NCBI GenBank assembly: GCA_009885205.1
Contig: VFLE01000055.1
Span: forward strand, 1 to 64,000
Source of the DNA: Candidatus Shapirobacteria bacterium
Lineage (GTDB): Bacteria; Patescibacteriota; Microgenomatia; UBA12405
Length of the DNA stretch: 64,000 bases
Direction of reading: 5' to 3'
Shown: piece by piece, positions 40,439-50,285 of the stretch
How the letters are laid out: each line of letters begins with the position of its first letter
Position numbering within the stretch: the first letter of the stretch is position 1
Made by a program: the position numbers and the translations under genes
The notes under the pieces: model-generated
What the model was told of the DNA's origin: nothing
Seen by the model: the letters and a program-made list of their open reading frames with translations, nothing else
Database searches by the model: none

Positions 40439-43400
40439 TTATATTTGTCGAATTTTCCCGACGGGAATTAGACGTCCGATAATAACATTTTCCTTGAGAC
40501 CTATCAAGTTATCGACTTCACCCAAGAGTGAGGCCTCGGTCAATACCGAAGTAGTTTGTTGGAATGAAGCAGCCGAAAGCCATGATCCAGTGGAGAGAGC
40601 CGACTGAATTAGACCCAATAAAACTTTTTTGCCTCGGGCTGGTTTACCACCATTGGCTTTGGCTTTGTCATTTTGATCTTGATAAACAGCTTTGGTGACA
40701 ATTTGACCATAAAGGAAATTGGTATCTTCGGGGTCATTAATTTTGATTTTGTCACTCATCTCTTTGACCATAACTTCGATGTGTTTATCATGAATACCAA
40801 CACCTTGTGATTCGTAAACACCCTGAATACTGTTGATCAAATATTTTTGGGCCTCTTCCAAACCTGAGACTTCGAGAATATTGCGAACATCAAGAGGACC
40901 AGAGCAGAGTTGGGTTCCGATTGAAACTAGATCATCATCGGCAACTAACAATGAAACATTGCTGGGAAGTTGATAAGAAACTGTTTTAGCAATATTTTCC
41001 TCATTTTTACCGGTAATTTTGATATCAAAACCGTCAATAGTCTCTTTGATCTTTATTTTGCCCGATAATTCGGAAATAGGTGAAGGGAATTTGGGCATAC
41101 GAACTTCAAAAAGCTCCTGAATCCGGGGCAAACCTTGAGTCACGTCGACACCTAGAACACCTCCAGTATGCTTGGTTCGAAGAGTTAGTTGAGTCCCTGG
41201 TTCACCAATAGATTGAGCGGCGACGACTCCAACTGGAACACCTAAACTGACTAATTTACGAGTGGAAAGATCCCAACCATAGCATTGACGACATAAACCT
41301 TGCATCGATTTGCAAGTTAAAGGGGAGCGAACAGCAACCGAACTTACAGTTGAATTTTCGATAATAACTTGCAAGTGACTATCGATTAAAGTACCAGCGG
41401 AAACTAATACTTTTTTGGTGGTAGGATCGACAATATCTTCGCCCACTACCCGACCTAATAAACGACGACCAAAGAATTTTTCCCGATTTTTTTCAGTACG
41501 AGAAATGATCCAATATTTAGTGGAGCCACAGTCATCTTCGCGGGTGATGGCTACATGAGCACTGTCAACCAGACGACGGGTTAAGTAACCAGCGTCAGCA
41601 GTACGCAAAGCTGTGTCAGCCAAACCTTTGCGGGTACCCCGAGCTCCGGTGATATATTCAAAAACGGACAAACCTTCGCGGAAATTTGATTTGGTAGGTA
41701 ATTGAACGATTTTACCGGTAGGATCAACCATTAGTCCTCTCATACCGGAAAGTTGTTTGATTTGGTCCTTGGAAGCCCGCTTGATACCGGCAGCAGCAAT
41801 AATACGAATAGGAGAATCAATGTCTAGAGTTGCCCAAGTTTTCTCCGCAATATCTTCGGTAATTTCCATCCAAATGCTTTGAGATAGACGTTTGCGTTCT
41901 TCGTTGGTGACTAGACCGGTTTTATAAGATTCTTCGATTTGAGCCACTCGATCGTTGGCGGCGGCGACGATTTTATTTTTTTCGGGTAAATAACCACAAT
42001 CAGCCATAGATAGGGACAAACCAGATAAGGTAAAACCAGCAAAACCAAGATCTTTGAGAGAGTCAATTAAATGCACAGTCTTAATTCGACCGGCAACTTC
42101 AATTGATTTGACAATCAAATCATTAAGAGCTTTTGACCCAGCCATTGGAGTGTTGATAAACTCAAATTCTTTGGGTAAAACAGAGTTAAACCAAATTCGG
42201 CCATAAGTGGTTTTGACTAATTTGCCATTAATACGAACAACCACTAGTTCACGGAGTCCAATTTTTTTGGATTGATAGGCAAGGGTAGCTTCGTTGGTGT
42301 CGGCCAAAATTGATAAGTTACCAAATCCCTCATCTGTTTCGGTTTTAAGATCCGAACTTTGAACTGAGGTAATGTAATAACAACCGACTGCCATTTCCTG
42401 AGAAGGAATGGAAACTGGAGCCCCATCGGAGGGCTTGAGTAGATTTCGAGAAGGTAACATTAATAATTTAGCTTCGCGCTGTGAAGCGACTGATAGAGGT
42501 AAATGAACCCCCATTTGGTCACCATCAAAATCGGCATTAAAACCTTTACAGACACAAGGATGGATGCGAATTGCCAATCCATCGGTTAAAATTGGTCTAA
42601 AAGCTTGAATTGATAGTTTGTGTAAAGTTGGAGCCCGATTTAATAAAACATAAGTATCTTTGGTGACTCTTTCTAAAATGTCGTAGACTTCGTCAACTCG
42701 ATGATCGATTAAGTTTTTGGCACTTTTGATGTTAGCCGCCAGACCGGTGTTCATTAATTCACGTAAAACAAATGGTCGATAAATTTCTAGAGCAATTTCT
42801 TTGGGAAGACCAACTTGATTTAGTTTTAACTCGGGACCAACTACAATCACTGATCGACCCGAATAATCAACCCGCTTACCAAGTAAGTTGCGACGGAAAC
42901 GACCTTTTTTGCTTCGCAAAAGATCGGATAGAGATCGGGGTAAACGTTTGGAATTACTTTTGCTTTTATTTTTGGTTGATTTTTGAGAATCAATGAGCAT
43001 GTCAACTGATTCTTGCAACATTCTTTTTTCATTACGTAAAATAATCTCGGGAGCTCCTAATTTGATAAGTTTTTTGAGACGATTATTGCGATTAATTAGT
43101 CGGCGATAGAGATCATTTAAATCAGAGGTAGCAAAACGACCACCAGTGAGTTGAACCATGGGACGCAAATCTGGCGGAATAACTGGGACATGTTTGAGAA
43201 TGGTCCAGCTAGGATCGATGGACTCGGAAATCATGCCATTTAGAATCCGAATCTTGTACATGATTTTCTTTTTCTTGAGCTTGGAACTAGTTTTTTCTAG
43301 TTCTATCTTGAGATTTTTGACGGTCGAGGGCAAATCGAGACCTTGCATAACTTCAAGTAAAGCTTGGGCCCCCATTTGGGCTTCATAAAAAATGTTGGCC

Positions 43401-44173
43401 TTGAATTGGTCTAAATAAAACTCTTCTTCGTCGGTTAAAACTGAAAGGACTGATAAATTTTTGACTTTGTCTTCGAGGAAATTCATGAGTGACTCGATTC
43501 TATTTTTTTCGGCCGAAGCTTTGTTTTCGATTTTTTGCAAATCTTGTTTTAATTTGACAGCTCGTTCCTTTTGGGCAATTAAAAGCTGCTCGGGATTTTT
43601 GATTTTATTTTTGAGGGCCGTAGTTTCGGCCTCGGATTCGGATTTTAATTTATCTGAGGTAATTTTGGAGTCAACATCAATTTGGGCTTGGCGTTTTTGA
43701 GAGTTGACCGAGAGATTGGTCATGGCCTCTTTACGTTTGTCATTATTGATGGAAGTTACCAGGTATTTAGTAAAATAAACTACAGATTCCAAATCTTTTT
43801 GAGAAACATCAAGAACAACACCAATGGGTGAAGGAGTATTTTTAAGGTACCAAAGATGAACGATAGGAGCAGCTAGGGAAATATGTCCCATACGCTCGCG
43901 ACGGACTTTACTTGTCGTAACTTCAACACCGCATTTATCACAAATAACACCTTTAAATCGGATTTTTTTGTATTTTCCACAGTAACATTCGTAGTCATGA
44001 CTGGGTCCAAAGATTTTTTCACAAAAAAGACCATCTTTTTCGGGACGCCAAGAACGATAATTAATTGTTTCCGGTTTTAAAACTTCACCTTGGGACCAAG
44101 CAAGGACTTCGTCGGGAGAAGCCAACTTAATCTTGATACCTGTAAAGTTGAGCATATTTTTAAATTTAAACAT
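40439..44173 (-). CDS. rpoC: RNA polymerase beta' subunit
   Basis: 1244 aa. N-terminal zinc finger CYCGKYK...CDKC (about 63-80), the Mg-binding NADFDGDQM (about 544-552), the bridge-helix and trigger-loop region, and the second zinc site (DDCGS... CKSMQGLCRQC). Residues 190-270 carry a Lys/Glu coiled coil. An AGGAGG (44189-44184) 10 nt before the ATG at 44173 is one of the few Shine-Dalgarno-like sequences in the window, though it also encodes the end of RpoB. Confidence 0.98.
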   Translation of the reverse strand: MFKFKNMLNFTGIKIKLASPDEVLAWSQGEVLKPETINYRSWRPEKDGLFCEKIFGPSHDYECYCGKYKKIRFKGVICDKCGVEVTTSKVRRERMGHISLAAPIVHLWYLKNTPSPIGVVLDVSQKDLESVVYFTKYLVTSINNDKRKEAMTNLSVNSQKRQAQIDVDSKITSDKLKSESEAETTALKNKIKNPEQLLIAQKERAVKLKQDLQKIENKASAEKNRIESLMNFLEDKVKNLSVLSVLTDEEEFYLDQFKANIFYEAQMGAQALLEVMQGLDLPSTVKNLKIELEKTSSKLKKKKIMYKIRILNGMISESIDPSWTILKHVPVIPPDLRPMVQLTGGRFATSDLNDLYRRLINRNNRLKKLIKLGAPEIILRNEKRMLQESVDMLIDSQKSTKNKSKSNSKRLPRSLSDLLRSKKGRFRRNLLGKRVDYSGRSVIVVGPELKLNQVGLPKEIALEIYRPFVLRELMNTGLAANIKSAKNLIDHRVDEVYDILERVTKDTYVLLNRAPTLHKLSIQAFRPILTDGLAIRIHPCVCKGFNADFDGDQMGVHLPLSVASQREAKLLMLPSRNLLKPSDGAPVSIPSQEMAVGCYYITSVQSSDLKTETDEGFGNLSILADTNEATLAYQSKKIGLRELVVVRINGKLVKTTYGRIWFNSVLPKEFEFINTPMAGSKALNDLIVKSIEVAGRIKTVHLIDSLKDLGFAGFTLSGLSLSMADCGYLPEKNKIVAAANDRVAQIEESYKTGLVTNEERKRLSQSIWMEITEDIAEKTWATLDIDSPIRIIAAAGIKRASKDQIKQLSGMRGLMVDPTGKIVQLPTKSNFREGLSVFEYITGARGTRKGLADTALRTADAGYLTRRLVDSAHVAITREDDCGSTKYWIISRTEKNREKFFGRRLLGRVVGEDIVDPTTKKVLVSAGTLIDSHLQVIIENSTVSSVAVRSPLTCKSMQGLCRQCYGWDLSTRKLVSLGVPVGVVAAQSIGEPGTQLTLRTKHTGGVLGVDVTQGLPRIQELFEVRMPKFPSPISELSGKIKIKETIDGFDIKITGKNEENIAKTVSYQLPSNVSLLVADDDLVSIGTQLCSGPLDVRNILEVSGLEEAQKYLINSIQGVYESQGVGIHDKHIEVMVKEMSDKIKINDPEDTNFLYGQIVTKAVYQDQNDKAKANGGKPARGKKVLLGLIQSALSTGSWLSAASFQQTTSVLTEASLLGEVDNLIGLKENVIIGRLIPVGKIRQI

Positions 44174-44175
44174 AT

Positions 44176-47100
44176 TTAGTTTTCCTCCTTGACTTCAACT
44201 TCTTCTAACACAGGTTCTGGTTCTATTTCACCATCGGGAGAAATATCGATAACCAGTCCTGCTAATTCTTTGGTAAGAACTTTAAATGATTCGGGGATAT
44301 CAGGCTCGGGAATAGGAGTGCCTTTAATAATAGCTTGAAAAGCCCGAGTTCGACCTTCAATATCGTCAGACTTGATAGTCAACATTTCTTGGAGAATGTG
44401 GGCAGCTTGATGGGCTTCAAGAGACCAAACTTCCATTTCTCCTAACCGTTGACCACCCATTCTGGCCTTACCACCTAAAGGTTGTTGAGTGACCAGGGAA
44501 TATGGCCCGGTAGATCGAGCATGAACTTTGTCATCAACCATGTGAACCAGCTTAAGAATATAACCAACACCAACAACTGTTTCTTGTTCGTAGGCATCAC
44601 CAGTGCGACCATCATAAAGCTGAGTTTTTCCGGTGACTGACAAACCAGCGGCTTTTAGCTCGGAACCAATTTGATCTTCGGTGTATTTTTCAAAAACAGG
44701 GACGGCATAATGTTTGTTTAATTTTAGTCCGGCAGCGGCCAAGGTGACTTCAAGGATTTGACCAAGGTTCATACGAGCCACGACCGAGAGAGGTGACATA
44801 ACCAAATCAATGGGAGTACCATCGGCCAAACGGGGCATGTCATACTCGGGCATGATGCGACAAATAACACCTTTATTCCCGTGTCTTCCGGCAATTTTGT
44901 CACCTTCTTGGATACGACGAATTTGGGCAACATAAACCTTGACCATTTTGTTGACACCAGGATCGAGTTCGTCTTCTTGTTCTTTGGACAATATTTCAAC
45001 CTTGATGACGACTCCCCCTTCTCCATTGGGAACGCGAAGTGAGGTATCTTTGACTTCACGGGCTTTTTCTCCAAAAATGGCACGAAGTAATCTTTCTTCG
45101 GCACTAAGTTCTTTTTCACCACGAGGTTCAACTTTACCAACTAAAATGTCATTAGGACCGACGGTAGCGCCAATCATGACAATACCATCTTCGGTCAATT
45201 TAGCCAACTCATTTTCGGAAACATTGGGAATATCTTTGGTCAATTCTTCGGAACCTAATTTAGTTTCAACCACATTAGCTTGATATTCATAAATTTGAAT
45301 ATTGGTTAAAACATCTTCTTTAACCAGTCTGTCAGAAATTAAAAATGAATCTTCGTAACCAAGACCATCAATAGAGGCGTAGGCAACTAGTAAATTAGTA
45401 CCAATGGATAATTCACCATTATCAGTAGAAGGACCATCAATAATAACTTCACCTTTTTTGACAACATCGCCAACATTGACTAAAACTTTTTGATTATAAC
45501 AAGTACCATAGGGTGAAGTACGTTCAAATTTTGCGGTAAAATAGGTAATATCATCGACGATTACTTTGTCGGCGTCAACATAAGAAACGACACCGGCTTT
45601 GGTGGCTTGAACTGAACGGTGCATAGCAGTAGCAATTTCTCGCTCCATACCAGTTCCAACAATGGGGGCTTGGGGTTTGACCAATGGTACGGCTTGAGTC
45701 TGCATGTGAGAACCCATTAGGGCCCGAGTAGCATCGTCATGATCGACAAAAGGAATTAGAGAAGCCGAGGAACCAATGATTTCGTTGGGAACCATGTCGA
45801 CATATTCAACATCATCAATGTAACCTTCGGCAAATTCGCCTTGAAAACGAACTGGTACCCAATTTTGAGTAATATTATTTTTGTCATCAACACTAATACT
45901 TAAATTAGTAGTCTTGTGATTAAACTCATCTTCGGCGTCCAAAAAGACGATATCGTCACTAATCGCTAGTTTTTTACCATTTTTAATAATTTTTCTAAAA
46001 GGGGCAAGCAAAAATCCATATTTATCGACCTTGGCGTACAGGGCTAGATAAGTAACCAAACCGATGTTGGGACCTTCGGGAGATCGAACGGTACAAATAC
46101 GACCGTACTGGGAGGCATGAACGTCACGAATCGAAAAGGCGGCTCGCTCACGAGTTAAACCACCAACACCAACGACAGTCACCCGACGGAGTAAATCAAT
46201 TTCGGCTAAAGGATTAGTTTGGTCTAAAATAGCGGATAATTGATTGCTTCTAAAAAAAGTATTGAGAGAGGAAATCATGGGTTGTGGGTTGATCATTTGA
46301 CTGGGACTGGGTTTTTCTTTGGTAGAAAGAAGAGACATTCTCTCCTTAACCATTCGCTCGAACCGAGCCATAGCGGGTCTGAGGGCAATTTGGGCGACGA
46401 TTTCACCAGCACGACGTAAACGACGATTGGCGAGTGAATCGATATCATCAAATTGTTTGGTTTCACCTTTTTGTAATTTGATCAAATGTTTGAGAGTGGC
46501 GATTAAATCTTCGGATCGAAGTACCCAATTTTCTCGATTGGTATCATCAAAATTAAAACCAAATTTTTTATTGACTTTGTGACGACCAACAAAACCTAAT
46601 TCATAGGTTCGCAAATCAAAAAAACGATCGTTAAAAAATTTCTCTGAATTCTCCAAAACTACTGGTTCGCCGGGACGCATTTTGCGATAAAATTCGAGCA
46701 AAGCTTCTTCCTTGGTTTTGGTCGGATCGGCAGAAATAGTACTATTAATATATTCACCAAGTTCGTTTTGAATTTGTTTGTCGGTATACCCGGTTAAGGC
46801 CCGAAGTAAAACAGTAGCCGGAACTTTCTTTTTTCGGTCAATACGGGCAAAAATAACTTCTTTTTTGCCAACAAAAAATTCTAACCAAGAGCCGCGGACA
46901 GGGCGAATTTCGGCATTACAAAGATTTTTACCAGTACTGTGATCAATTTGAGCGGTAAAATAAACGCCAGGGGAACGAACTAATTGATTGATGATACCCC
47001 GTTCAATACCGTTGACAATAAAAGTTGCTTCGGGGGTCATGGTGGGCAAGTTTAGGAGGAAAACTGATTCTTCTTTGACTAAACCAGTCCGTTTGTTGGT

Positions 47101-47373
47101 TAGTTTGGCTTTGACAACAATGGGAACAGTATAATTTAAGCCTTTGATTTTGGCGGTGGCAGGGGAAATGGTGATTTCGTCAAAAGTAATTTCACCTAAT
47201 TCGAGAAGCCAGTTATTGCCTGTGTAGTCGGAAATTGGAGAAATGGAGCGGATGGTTTCAATTAAATCTTTTTTGAGGAATTCGGCCCAGGATTCTTTTT
47301 GAACAGCTAAAAGGTCAATGGTCGGGAGGGAGGAGTAATTTTTACCCCAGTTGGTTCTTTTGGCGGAAGACAT
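44176..47373 (-). CDS. rpoB: RNA polymerase beta subunit
   Basis: 1065 aa. All main blocks are seen: SPGVYFT, the rifampicin region FFRSNQLSAILDQTNPLAEI (373-392), GLTRERAAFSIRDVHASQYGR, GDKIAGRHGNKGVI, and the C-terminal MGGQRLGEMEVWSLEAHQAA. The rifampicin pocket has several changes from E. coli: Q513 to Ala381, F514 to Ile382, H526 to Leu394, S531 to Thr399 and L533 to Val401; D516 is kept. It heads the operon with its own promoter; rplJ and rplL, the usual upstream genes, are not here. Confidence 0.98.
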   Translation of the reverse strand: MSSAKRTNWGKNYSSLPTIDLLAVQKESWAEFLKKDLIETIRSISPISDYTGNNWLLELGEITFDEITISPATAKIKGLNYTVPIVVKAKLTNKRTGLVKEESVFLLNLPTMTPEATFIVNGIERGIINQLVRSPGVYFTAQIDHSTGKNLCNAEIRPVRGSWLEFFVGKKEVIFARIDRKKKVPATVLLRALTGYTDKQIQNELGEYINSTISADPTKTKEEALLEFYRKMRPGEPVVLENSEKFFNDRFFDLRTYELGFVGRHKVNKKFGFNFDDTNRENWVLRSEDLIATLKHLIKLQKGETKQFDDIDSLANRRLRRAGEIVAQIALRPAMARFERMVKERMSLLSTKEKPSPSQMINPQPMISSLNTFFRSNQLSAILDQTNPLAEIDLLRRVTVVGVGGLTRERAAFSIRDVHASQYGRICTVRSPEGPNIGLVTYLALYAKVDKYGFLLAPFRKIIKNGKKLAISDDIVFLDAEDEFNHKTTNLSISVDDKNNITQNWVPVRFQGEFAEGYIDDVEYVDMVPNEIIGSSASLIPFVDHDDATRALMGSHMQTQAVPLVKPQAPIVGTGMEREIATAMHRSVQATKAGVVSYVDADKVIVDDITYFTAKFERTSPYGTCYNQKVLVNVGDVVKKGEVIIDGPSTDNGELSIGTNLLVAYASIDGLGYEDSFLISDRLVKEDVLTNIQIYEYQANVVETKLGSEELTKDIPNVSENELAKLTEDGIVMIGATVGPNDILVGKVEPRGEKELSAEERLLRAIFGEKAREVKDTSLRVPNGEGGVVIKVEILSKEQEDELDPGVNKMVKVYVAQIRRIQEGDKIAGRHGNKGVICRIMPEYDMPRLADGTPIDLVMSPLSVVARMNLGQILEVTLAAAGLKLNKHYAVPVFEKYTEDQIGSELKAAGLSVTGKTQLYDGRTGDAYEQETVVGVGYILKLVHMVDDKVHARSTGPYSLVTQQPLGGKARMGGQRLGEMEVWSLEAHQAAHILQEMLTIKSDDIEGRTRAFQAIIKGTPIPEPDIPESFKVLTKELAGLVIDISPDGEIEPEPVLEEVEVKEEN

Positions 47374-47436
47374 CGCTAAATTTTAATTAATAAAAAATAG
47401 ACGAGTTATGTTCCAACTGCTCGCCAAATGTAGAGC

Positions 47437-47465
47437 ATTATATCCCTTATTATTTATGAGTACAA
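47437..47465 (-). promoter_or_regulatory. Sigma-70 promoter of rpoBC
   Basis: Minus strand TTGTAC (47465-47460), 17-bp spacer, TATAAT (47442-47437). The start would give a leader of about 55-60 nt before the rpoB ATG at 47373. Confidence 0.75.
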
Positions 47466-47485
47466 TAGGTCAAATTTTATTTCTA

Positions 47486-48382
47486 TTAAAAATCGAATTC
47501 TTTAGTAATTTTTTGGGTCTTTTTATCAACATCAAACCAATTAAAAGTGGCGGTATGGTCATCTTTAATTTCATAAACATGAATCACCCATGCAGATTTG
47601 TCGTCTGTATCGTGGTCATACTCAATAATAGTATTTGGAACTGTTTTTCGATAATTTATGACTTCAGGAAGTTGAGAAACTAAATACATTGCTGTTTGTT
47701 GATATGCAAGTTCAGCCATGTCAATGAATTTAAAGGTGGAGAGGATTTGGTTAAAATCAGACTGAAGTAAAGTTTCTGCAGGATATTTGGCAATCGTAAT
47801 AATATTATTTTTATAAAACAAATAATAGGTGATGCCTGTACCATTCCCCTGCCATTCTAAATATTTTGCTGGATAACCTCCAATAGTTAGACCATTTGTT
47901 GAGATAACTTTCCCTCCAATTCCTGAAGGATCGTCTTCTATACTCTTTAGTTGTTTGGCAAAATATTCTTCTAAAGTCTGATTGGCTGTATTTGGACTAA
48001 CCCATATTTCAACTTTTAATTCATTGCCTTGCATTGAATAGCCTTTACGATTAGTTAAATCAACTGGACTCATAAGTGAAAGATATAATGTTTCACTGTT
48101 ATTTGTAGGAGAATTTTCAGTTAGAGAATAATTTTTAGGATAATCAAAATTAAATCCAAAATCTGTATTTATATATTTGCCGTTATAATTTACGATTGGT
48201 AATGGAGTTGTAATTGCGGTTGTTTGGGATAAATCTACAACTGGATTGGTTATTGGGGTAATAGTTGAAATTTCAGTAGTTTTTACTGATTGGCGGCCGA
48301 GGAGAAAAACTCCGGTGAGAAATAAGACAAAAGCGAGGGAGATTATAATTAAATTTAAATAATTTGTTTTTGGTTTGTCCAT
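47486..48382 (-). CDS. Membrane-anchored PsbP-like protein (paralogue A)
   Basis: 298 aa from ATG 48382 (MDKPKTNYLNLIIISLAFVL). N-terminal membrane anchor (about 9-28), GRQSVKT, a Thr/Pro-rich stalk, then a globular domain with FGFNFDYPKNYSLTE and ILSTFKF, the pattern of PsbP-like extracytoplasmic domains. The C-terminal 70 residues (IIEYDHDTDDKSAWVIHVYEI) form a second small domain. Function unknown. Its N-terminal 60 residues closely match the next gene, so the pair arose by tandem duplication. Confidence 0.75.
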   Translation of the reverse strand: MDKPKTNYLNLIIISLAFVLFLTGVFLLGRQSVKTTEISTITPITNPVVDLSQTTAITTPLPIVNYNGKYINTDFGFNFDYPKNYSLTENSPTNNSETLYLSLMSPVDLTNRKGYSMQGNELKVEIWVSPNTANQTLEEYFAKQLKSIEDDPSGIGGKVISTNGLTIGGYPAKYLEWQGNGTGITYYLFYKNNIITIAKYPAETLLQSDFNQILSTFKFIDMAELAYQQTAMYLVSQLPEVINYRKTVPNTIIEYDHDTDDKSAWVIHVYEIKDDHTATFNWFDVDKKTQKITKEFDF

Positions 48383-48423
48383 ATTAAAAGAGTAACATTT
48401 TTTGAAGGACAATAGGTCAAATT

Positions 48424-49416
48424 TTAGGGATTGACCACTGTTTTTTGAAGAGTCTCAGGATTGATTGAATACAGATTTGTAATATTTTGGTCGTAAGGAA
48501 TTTCTTTAACATTAAGTTGATTTGTTTTTGACCAATTTAAACAATATGAAGATTGAATTCCAGAAAGTAATGTTTTACGTTGCTGTAGGTCAAAAATGGT
48601 GTAACCCCAGTAACCGGAAGTGCCGTATTCTATACACGCAAATTTTTTATTTGGTGAAAATATCAATTGACCTGGATAATCAACTGGCTTTTTGTCAAAG
48701 ATATATTTTTTGTTGTTAAAAATAAAATATGCAGAGTAATCTTTGACGTCAATTTGGAGTTCCTTGCTATTTGGTAAATTAATTAAATTTACTATATTTT
48801 CGGTGAATTTAAAGGTAGAGAGGATTTCCTGATATATATTAATATCATTAGAATTTATGACACCTTCTTTTGGTTGAAGTGTTAAAACGTAGATATTGTT
48901 ACCGTTCTTAAAATATGTAGAAAATACCGAAAAACCAGCAGCATTATAGTTTTCTTGACGTTGAATACAATTTAATCCAGCTATGACAGTTTTTTTGGTT
49001 GAAATAACAGCAATTGAGGATGTACCTTCATATTCAGTTGAGTTTTGTTTATCTTTTTTTGACAAATACTCCGAAATTGTTTTTGAATTGTCTTCTGTAA
49101 TATCGATAAGAAAGATCGATTGATTTGGTGAAGAAATATACACATAATTTCCAGTTTCTAAAAGAGCTTCTTTGTTTGCATTCCAACTTGATGGATAATC
49201 AAAGGAAAAAATATTTTTACTGTCAGTATATGTTTTCCAATTTTGGATTGGATCAGTGACACTGGTTGGTATTGCCGTTGTTTGGGGTAAAACGGTGATG
49301 GGGTTGGGAATGGTTTTTACTGACTGACGGCCGAGGTAGAAGACACTGACAATAAATAAAACAAAAGCAAGGGAGATTAAAATTATATTTAGATAATTTG
49401 GTTTGGGTTTGTCCAT
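48424..49416 (-). CDS. Membrane-anchored PsbP-like protein (paralogue B)
   Basis: 330 aa, MDKPKPNYLNIILISLAFVL, membrane anchor, GRQSVKT, stalk, then a PsbP-like domain (FSFDYPSSWNANKE; EILSTFKF). The C-terminal part (about 215-330) differs from paralogue A and resembles repeated beta segments (LIFSPNKKFACIEYG). A copy of the words ATAGGTCAAATTTTA lies at both ends of gene A (47464 and 48411 regions), consistent with duplication. TGC-TATTCT lies 6 nt before the ATG. Confidence 0.75.
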   Translation of the reverse strand: MDKPKPNYLNIILISLAFVLFIVSVFYLGRQSVKTIPNPITVLPQTTAIPTSVTDPIQNWKTYTDSKNIFSFDYPSSWNANKEALLETGNYVYISSPNQSIFLIDITEDNSKTISEYLSKKDKQNSTEYEGTSSIAVISTKKTVIAGLNCIQRQENYNAAGFSVFSTYFKNGNNIYVLTLQPKEGVINSNDINIYQEILSTFKFTENIVNLINLPNSKELQIDVKDYSAYFIFNNKKYIFDKKPVDYPGQLIFSPNKKFACIEYGTSGYWGYTIFDLQQRKTLLSGIQSSYCLNWSKTNQLNVKEIPYDQNITNLYSINPETLQKTVVNP

Positions 49417-49422
49417 ATAAAA

Positions 49423-49428
49423 AGAATA
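49423..49428 (-). promoter_or_regulatory. Extended -10 promoter of PsbP-like paralogue B
   Basis: Minus strand TGC-TATTCT (49431-49423), 6 nt before the ATG at 49416. Confidence 0.5.
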
Positions 49429-49431
49429 GCA

Positions 49432-50228
49432 CTAATTTATTGATCTTTTGGTTTTAATATTTAAATAATTTTTTGAGGAAATGACGGATTTTGGGGATTT
49501 GGATTCGATTTCGGTGCGGGCGACTTTGGCAACATGACCGCCATCATTGGCGTCTGTTTTTAAGTTTGAAAATGTTTTAGAGTCTCTATCCTTGGTAAAT
49601 TTGGTGGTGGAAGCTTCACCAAGCATGGTTAAAATTAATTCGATATCATCCATGTGGTCACGTAAATTTTCGCGTTTTAGACGGGGACAAAACCGCTTTT
49701 CATTATTTCATTGGTTAATATGGCAAAATCAATATTGCGTTTGACTCCCCTATTTTTCCATTCATCAGTTAAGGTATGACGAACAGCAATACCCCGAGCC
49801 TGTTTGTCAATCCAATCTTGAGGATAACCTTTCTTTTCGTAAATAGCTTTCATCCTGTCCATGGCCAATTCGGGATTTTCGATTTCTTGAATTCGCTCAT
49901 GTCCAACTAAAGCTAGCCATTGTTTGAATGGTTCGGCTTTGGGTGAAGGAATTGTTTGAATTATACGGAGTAAAGTTTTAGTATCGGCACAATCGGATAA
50001 TCGTTTTCTACCATCAGATGCGATTAATTTTAATCGTACGATATTCTCGTACACTTGGCTGAACCCTTCTTTGTTTAGTTTTATTTTTAAGTCACTCCAA
50101 TATCGTTTTGGGATGTTGCTGTCGGATAATATTGAGATCACATCAATAACAGAAAACCACCAGTCATTTTTGAAATAAATTTTTCGAACTTGTTTTCCTT
50201 CAAACAAAGCGATTTTGTTTGATTCCAT
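49432..50228 (-). pseudogene. Broken BRO-N / phage-antirepressor-like gene
   Basis: The 5' part (50228-49677) gives 183 aa of a BRO-family protein (FKNDWWFSVIDVISILSDS; IQTIPSPKAEPFKQWLALVG; TDEWKNRGVKRNIDFAILTNEIMKSGF) and then stops at TAA. The rest continues in another frame just downstream (LKRENLRDHMDDIELILTMLGEASTTKFTKDRD... to 49432). Compared with intact family members as I know them, roughly a dozen residues (a GLTPSEYKKLKG-like block) are missing at the junction, so a small deletion caused the frameshift. Domestic BRO-like proteins are common in Patescibacteria; function is DNA-binding. TAATAT lies 5 nt before the ATG. Confidence 0.85.
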
Positions 50229-50285
50229 AGCTAATATTACCGAAGTAATACCGAAGTGTCAATAGAACAAAATAGGTCAGACTTA

